Positions 58,118 through 64,000 of a stretch of 64,000 nucleotides of DNA are shown here, piece by piece. Numbering within the stretch: the stretch's first letter is position 1; the number at the start of each line of letters is the position of its first letter. The position numbers and the translations under genes are program-made. The stretch is from Scalesia atractyloides. Taxonomy: Eukaryota > Streptophyta > Magnoliopsida > Asterales > Asteraceae. Under the pieces are notes generated by a model. It was not told the DNA's origin and ran no database searches. It saw only the letters and a list, made by a program, of their open reading frames with translations. The stretch spans positions 9,279,054 through 9,343,053 of the forward strand of contig CAMTDV010000002.1 in the NCBI GenBank assembly GCA_947069175.1, given 5' to 3'.

Positions 58118-60017
58118 TATCGGTGATTTTCAATTTGGGGTGGGTATTCTTAGCGGGGCGGAGGTTGTGCTCCATAGTGCGAACAGGTTTTTAAATGTGT
58201 TTCACTCGGATGGGTCGTTAGCCATGATTACTGTTGATTTCTCTAATGCTTTCAACTTAGTGGATAGAACCGCCCTTTTGTCAGAAGTTCGAACCCGATG
58301 CCCCTCCATTTCCTTTCGAGTGGATTTTCTATATGGACAGCCGGCTAGATTATATGTCGGAAACGATCATATTTGGTCCACCACTGGGGTTCAACAGGGA
58401 GACCCCTTGGGGCCTCTTCTCTTTGCCTTAGTTTTGCATCCCCTCATTCATCAGATACGAGATAGATGCAAGCTACTTTTCCATGCTTGGTACTTGGATG
58501 ATGGTACAATATAGGTGATGCTAAAGAGGTGGCTAAAGCTTTAGAAATCATCAGGTCTATGGGGCCCTGTTTGGGGCTTCAACTTAACGTTAAGAAAACA
58601 GAAGTTTTTTGGCCATCGTGCAATGGAGTTAAGAAGCAAAAGGGTTTGTTTCCTAGTGGGATTGGGAGGCCGGTGTCGGGTGTCAAACTCCTCGGAGGCG
58701 CTTTTAGTCGCGATGCGGGTTTCATCAGTAGGTTGGCCATGAAAAAGGGCATCTTGTGCAGTGGATCTGCTGAGCTATCTTCCACATCTGCGGGACCCTC
58801 AATGTGAGCTTCTCTTGCTGCGCTCTTGCATGGGTGTTGCTAAGTTGTTGTTTGGCCTCAGAACATGCCAACCCACATTTGTTGGGGAGGTTGTTTCGGT
58901 TTTTGACAAACGCCTTCGGAGAGCTATCGAGGATATCGTGGTTTGCGGGGGTCCGTTTTTTGGGGATCTTCAATGGAGGCTTGCATCCCTCCCGACCCCT
59001 TTTGGGGGTTTGGGTTTATGTTCGGCTGAGGATGTATCCACGTATGCTTTTGTGGCCTCGAGGGCGCAATCTTGGAGTTTACAGGACCACATTCTTCGAG
59101 ACTGTGGTATTGTTGGGTTAGATTCTGATTATGTGTGCGCATTGGATTGCATGCAGATGTCCCTTCCGGATTTTGATCTTGGTGGTTTCTCTAATAAGGA
59201 CACCGCCCCCCCTAAAGCCCAGAATGCTTTGGCGAGCGCCCTATTTAGTAGAACTGTCCAGTGTTTGGGAGAGAAGTTTAGTCTATCCCCTCGTCAGAAA
59301 GCTGTGTTTGATTGTCTCCGGGCACCTCATTCTCAGGATTTTCTGACAGTTATCCCCATTGAAGGACTAGGCCAACACATGTCAGCAGTGGAATACCGGG
59401 CAATTCTTAAGTACCGGCTAATGATCCCTCTGTTTCCGTTGATGAGCCCTACCCAGTTTGTCGCAATGCTTGTTTAGATACTTTTGGCGAACATGCGGTC
59501 CATTGTAAGGAGTTACCTGGTTTTAAATACCGACATGATTTGGTAAGGGATATTCTCTATGATGTTCTAAAGCGGGCAGGGATTTCGGCAAAAAAAGGAG
59601 GCTCCGGTGAACTTTCTGACGGGTGGGAGGTCTACTCTTCGGCCAGCTGATATTCTTGTGTTTGGGTGGGCTAGGGGAAAACACGCTTGTGTGGACCTTA
59701 CAGGAGTGTCCCTTCTTGTTGGACTCAGGGATAATGAGTTTGTTGCTGGCCAGGCTGCGTTAAAGGCGGAATCAGGCAAGGTCGCTAAATACGAGAAGGC
59801 TTGTTTAGAGAATCAACACGTGTTTATCCCATTCGCTTTTGATACCTTTGGGTCCCTAGCCCCAGAGACTGTGGAATTTCTAAACAGGGTCCAACAGGTT
59901 GTGAATAGTAATCTTTCAACCTTTAAGGGCCGTTTCGTCTTTAGTAGGATTGGTTTTGCAATTCAAAAGGGGGTTGCGGCGCAGCTTGTTGCCCGTTTAC
60001 CTGCCACTTGTTTGTAA
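58118..60017 (+). pseudogene. Non-LTR reverse transcriptase with C-terminal zinc knuckle and RLE-like domain, broken
   Basis: RT blocks appear in order: ITVDFSNAFNLVDR (motif A), GVQQGDPLGPLLFALVLHP (motif B), WYLDDGT (motif C), LQLNVKKTEVFW (D/E), then PQCELLLLRSCMGVAKL and GGLGLCSAEDVSTYAFVASR. A frameshift follows motif C near 58512 and another lies near 58780; the frame stops at 59477. In the next frame a Cys/His cluster (CRNACLDTFGEHAVHC, about 59468-59515) precedes RPADILVFGW and HACVDLTG, which resemble the R/K-PD...D core of restriction-like endonucleases in early-branching non-LTR elements. It ends QLVARLPATCL at 60017. The 5' end is missing and no poly(A) tail is seen. Confidence 0.82.
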
Positions 60018-61552
60018 TTTGTTACTTTGGTATTTTAAATCTAGTTAGATGACTGGATTTGGAAGGAAAAGAAATTAGTATATGTTACGTAATTAAGTAA
60101 TTTAATGTATTGAATTGAAAGAAAGTTACTTATTATTTACCATATTTTCTGATATCTTACACTCAATAATAGCAAAGGAAATTAATTTATACTAAAAGTG
60201 TTTCTTAGAAAACTCTCGGACATAGGGTTCGAACTTGAGCATGGTGAAGTAATAGACTTCATCCGGTTCAGAGTCGCCTTAGTGATGGTGCAACGTCCTT
60301 TTTTATCCGGAGTAGAGATTGTGAACGCAAGAAACCTATTAAAAGGTCTATGAGGCCGGAGCATCAAACCCACTCCGATGGTCAAATCAGTCACGTATAC
60401 AAAGAGTATCCAAAACCATCATATGCGCAAGAACCCAAAGGGATGTTAGGATATTTTTAATTTCTTGACCACTTTTAATATACTCTTGTTTGTTAGATGA
60501 ATATTTCTTATGAAAACTTGAAGATCAAATAACAATAAGTTAATAGTTCCATGTTAGAAAAATATCACAATATAAACACAAGGATTTATACTTGTTCTAG
60601 TAGCAGTAGGTGTTAAAGAACCAACCTTACATGCATATTGGTTAATCATGGTCAAACATAATAGAAAATCATAATTGGCCATTAAGATAGTTATGATCTA
60701 ATATCACTCACTATGGTTAATCAAGACATGTATGACCAAATATAACGCAGTGACTCAATCATGATCAGACGTAGTCAATCATGGTCAACGCGTGATCATC
60801 ACTACAAGCATTTGCAAAATGTTCAATCTATGATCGAATTAGCAATCACATTACTGGTCGCAAAAAAATAGTGTGCCTCTAACAATTTGGCCTTTCAACA
60901 ACTTCACATTCAACTTGAAACAATGTATCTCTCTTTGCTTCATCCACCAGCATTCACCGGCCATTACAAATCACTAACCCTCTATCTTATGGAGTTATAT
61001 AAATATATGGAACATGTGTAGTTTTGTAAATGGAACTGTAATTTGAAGATGGCAATGCTGCTCTGGAACTCTAATTTGGTACAGCAGCGCGAAATTGAAA
61101 CAAATAAATGGAACAGAAGATCCGGGTCGATCTTATACCCGTGGACTGATATACCCGAATAACAAAAGAACCAGAACTGAGTATTTATGTAGGGTAGTAT
61201 TTCGGGTATTGTTATAATGGGTTCTCGGTTATCGGGTCTGGTCGGATAATGGATTTTGTTCACCCCTATCACAAGGCTAGGTGTTTTTTTTTTTGCAAGT
61301 ACACTGTTAGCATCTGATAAAATAAGTTATTATAATTATTAAAATTTATAAAGAAAGTGTGGCCATAGTCTATAGTAGTTTGTTCAAAATGGTAAATTGG
61401 TGGAAGTTAAAAAAAATCCTTCAGCGCATTTTTGGTTTTGTGGCTTTACGCTTGAAAATTCGTATGTTACTTACCCTAAAATTTGTATTAAAACGGTTTA
61501 TTACATAAGGTTTTCACTTGTTTTCTCAACTCAAGTGGATTTATATAAAACA
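60018..61552. other. Spacer, no gene recognised
   Basis: A minus-strand open frame at 60182-60394 has no family I know. The segment 60180-60420 (TCCGGTTCAGAGTCGCC, GGCCGGAGCATCAAAC) resembles repeat text rather than a gene. Bases 60620-60830 contain many GGTCAAACAT/ATCATGGTCAA words, also present near 62140. Confidence 0.45.
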
Positions 61553-62150
61553 GTCAACGGTAGAGTGTTCATTTAATTCATGCTATAGTGTCAAAATAGC
61601 AACTAGCATAGTTGTTGTCGCTATTAATGTCATGTATCTGCGTCACTTCTTGCACACATGATTAATCAAAACATTTTTCAAAGCACTTCAATGTTTTTAT
61701 TAAATAACGAATTTTGTCCAGAAATATTATAATTTGTTTTGATTAATTATTTTAATGACAAAGCTTGCTACTATCCTATTACATCAATATTCCTTAATTA
61801 TTCTTCCTTGTCTGATTGGAGACTTTCAACATGAGTGAATATAAACTCATGATCAAATAATAGGTTGTAATATCAGTGACAAAACATAAACCAGTCGTAA
61901 ATCAGTCATCATTTTACAATTAATTATATTTGTATGCTGCTAACTGTTAATAATAAGTAGATGATAAAAATAAACTGTTTGAATGTGTCGCTAATATTAC
62001 GACCGGTCCCGCCCAAATCAGTTGGTAATATGTAAAAGAGTAATTTAAAACAATAAAGAAGTTGGTTTAACTTGATCGCAAATCGGCTAATCTTCATCAA
62101 ACATTGTAAAATGTTCATGACCTAATCCGGTCCTTAGGTCAATATTGGTC
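61553..62150 (-). promoter_or_regulatory. Relic of the MLO upstream region, next to GLYR1
   Basis: Diverged match to 9258-10280: GTCAACGG, GTTCATTTAA, CTATAGTG.CAAAATAGCA, TGTTGTCGCTAT.AATG.CATG, AATAGGTTGTAATATCAG, GATCGCAA and GGCTAATCTTCATCAAACAT. The homology starts almost exactly where MLO copy 2 resumes after its deletion. No MLO coding exon lies to its left in this window. Confidence 0.7.
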
Positions 62151-63090
62151 AAACATGATTATCACTGGTTAAACATAGTAATAATTGTTTCATTAATACA
62201 TGTATGACCAAAAATTACTTAGGACCTAACTCACTAGATTTTTCGATTTGTGTACGTATATGTGTAATTCAGATTAAGTTGAAAATTACAAATTTAAATT
62301 CGACTTTAAAACCGAAATCGACAATTGAGCTTAAATGCCAACCATTCCAAATTTAATTTAGTCTCAGTTTTAGTTTTATTTATCTAGAAACTAATTATTC
62401 TTTAAAAAATACTTTTAGTTGATCAAAAGTTTTCAAAAAGAGACATGAAGATTCAACCTTCAACAGAATAGTAAGCCCTCATTTTCGTCAATCAGAATCC
62501 GCAAGTCAGCTCTGCCGCTCGGTACAACTAGGATTTAGCGAACACTTTTGGCTATAACCACTACGATTTGTCCTATATTCTTAGCTGAGACGGCTAGGAA
62601 AGCGCCTGCTCTGCCAAGCCCTATTTTTGGCTTAGACGAGTGGGATACAACTAAAAAATGAATGTCTGTTCTAAAGAAATGGTCAATAAATTGGCAAATA
62701 ATATATATATATATATATATATATTAAAAAGAAAGCCAATGAATAGTGTTTTGATTATTAAAATGATATATACAGTTTTTTTAATACTTTTATTATTTTA
62801 ATATTATATACTTTCTTAATATTTCCTTATTTTAATATTATAACGATTACTATATTTTTTTTACTTCTTAGTGTTTCAATTATTATTATAATAATATACA
62901 CAGTTTTTTAATACTTTTATTATTTTATTACTATAATTTTTTAATATTATATTATTTTAATATTATAATGATTACTATTTTTTTACTTTTTAAAATTAGT
63001 TGGATAAACTTGTTGTCAGCTGATATTGATATTCAAAATAGTTTAAAAAATGTTACAAAATGTTGACTAATAATAAGCCAAGAAGGCCAT
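62151..63090. other. AT-rich spacer
   Basis: No gene. An (AT) run at 62701-62724 and several TTTTAATATTAT repeats up to 63000. Confidence 0.5.
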
Positions 63091-63447
63091 AATTTACAAA
63101 GTAATGGGCCCTGACCAGGCCCAACAAACTAAGGGATATGTGCACATAACTATAATATCTCCAAGAACTCCAGAATTATGGGAAAACCTAAAAAAAGCCC
63201 AAAGAAAAGTGGACCAATAATCATCAAGAATAAAAAAATAACAGACAGAAAATGAGTGAAGATAGCAACGATTGCAATCGACAAGAAAGAAAATACATTT
63301 TCTAAACACCATTGCAGTCAGTGAGCCATAAAGCATCAAACTTTACTATCTTTGATCATTTCTATATACAAATACCAGATCTTTATTGAAGGGTTTCGAA
63401 GATCATCAGTATACCCAGTTGATCAAACATAAAGATCAAGAAAAATC
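63091..63447 (+). promoter_or_regulatory. GLYR1 promoter and 5' leader
   Basis: Immediately upstream of the GLYR1 ATG. A TATA-like TCTATATACAAAT lies near 63360, about 85 bases before the ATG. The stretch 63128-63370 is the parental form of the promoter pieces copied in array units 1-4. Confidence 0.6.
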
Positions 63448-63555
63448 ATGGAGGAAATTGGGTTTTTGGGGATGGGGATAATGGGGAAAGCTATGGCTAT
63501 GAACTTGCTTCGTCATGGGTTTAAGGTTTCTGTTTGGAACCGCACTCTTTCCAAG
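63448..63555 (+). CDS. GLYR1: GLYR1 exon 1 (glyoxylate/succinic semialdehyde reductase), 5' partial
   Basis: 36 codons from ATG to the donor AAG/GTATTTG. EEIGFLGMGIMGKAMAMNLL carries the Rossmann GxGxxG motif, and VWNRT follows the second strand, as in NADPH-dependent beta-hydroxyacid dehydrogenases. In plants this enzyme reduces glyoxylate to glycolate and succinic semialdehyde to gamma-hydroxybutyrate, in the cytosol for the GLYR1 form. The lack of an N-terminal transit extension favours the cytosolic form. The rest of the gene lies beyond the window. Confidence 0.85.
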
Positions 63556-64000
63556 GTATTTGTTTTGGGTTATGTAGTGTTGTTGGTTGTTGAATTTGTG
63601 TTTGATTAGTGGATGGTTTTGATGATTGATTGTTTGATGTTGGATTGTTTTGGTTTAGGTTTTTTTTTTAATATATAAGTTGAATGGAATTTTGGTGCAT
63701 TTGAGGTTTTATATTGATTGGTTTTGGTGCACCATGTTCTTGTCTTGGATATCTGGTTTTGGTTTTGAATATTTGTTAAGACTTTGATGTTTGTCTAATT
63801 TGAATATCAATGTCTGGATTTTTGATTTCTTGAATCTTGATAATTTTTTTTAATTAATCTGGTGTTTGGATATGCCATATTAAAGGGATTGTTTCAATGT
63901 TAGAAATTGTAATCAGAATTGATAATCACTTGACTGGAAATGAGTGATGGCTAGATGATTTTACATTTGTAAGTCAGTTTCTGCAAAATTTTATTCTTCA
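63556..64000 (+). other. GLYR1 intron 1, start
   Basis: T-rich intron sequence running off the window. From about 63815 it matches the intron-like part of the array units (TTTGATTTCTTGAATCTTGAT, GATATGCCATATTAAAG, GAGTGATGGCTAGAT). Confidence 0.8.

Noticed and set aside
60182..60394. Possible small gene on the minus strand
   Set aside because: No recognisable domain, repeat-like sequence around it and no intron or promoter signal.
1..64000. CRISPR arrays, bacterial operons or phage-like systems
   Set aside because: No regularly spaced repeat array; gene structure and repeats are plant nuclear.

Overview
The window is nuclear DNA of a flowering plant. It has intron-split genes with plant-type splice sites, Ty1/copia and Ty3/gypsy LTR retrotransposons, a MULE, a PIF/Harbinger element and AT-rich spacers. 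The retroelement repertoire suggests an Asteraceae-like eudicot, but I cannot fix the species.

The first 45 kb is a decayed tandem array. The unit, read left to right, is: a decapitated 5' region of a glyoxylate reductase gene (GLYR1: promoter plus part of intron 1, exon 1 missing); a minus-strand MLO gene with an old gypsy LTR at its 3' end; the MLO upstream region; a broken gypsy gag; and a foldback repeat. Unit 1 (about 1-12693) carries an apparently intact 14-exon MLO gene of 485 codons. Unit 2 (12694-22962) has lost MLO and holds copia remains, a MULE and a PIF/Harbinger element instead. Unit 3 (22963-42839) is swollen by a 7.7-kb gag-only LTR retrotransposon; its MLO lacks exon 1. Unit 4 (42840-45262) is cut off inside the old LTR.

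From 45.3 to 58.1 kb is a graveyard of LTR elements: Athila/Tat-like leaders and LTR pieces, a copia LTR with a decayed gag, and a 1.8-kb tandem duplication carrying protease fragments. From 58.1 to 60.0 kb lies a broken non-LTR reverse transcriptase whose C-terminus resembles restriction-like-endonuclease elements.

The right end (61.55-64 kb) is a diverged single-copy version of the array junction: a relic of the MLO upstream region, then the GLYR1 promoter, GLYR1 exon 1 (63448-63555, plus strand) and the start of intron 1. It shows where the array unit came from: MLO and GLYR1 lay head to head, and a segment reaching into GLYR1 intron 1 was amplified. The only host genes are MLO copies (membrane proteins of powdery-mildew susceptibility and calcium signalling) and the 5' end of GLYR1.

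The most unusual items are the three tRNA-like modules in each LTR of the 7.7-kb element, a 261-bp miniature of that LTR, the exon-1 loss in MLO copy 2 at a 5-bp microhomology, and a 66-bp insertion in a Harbinger ORF1 that matches DNA 2.9 kb away.
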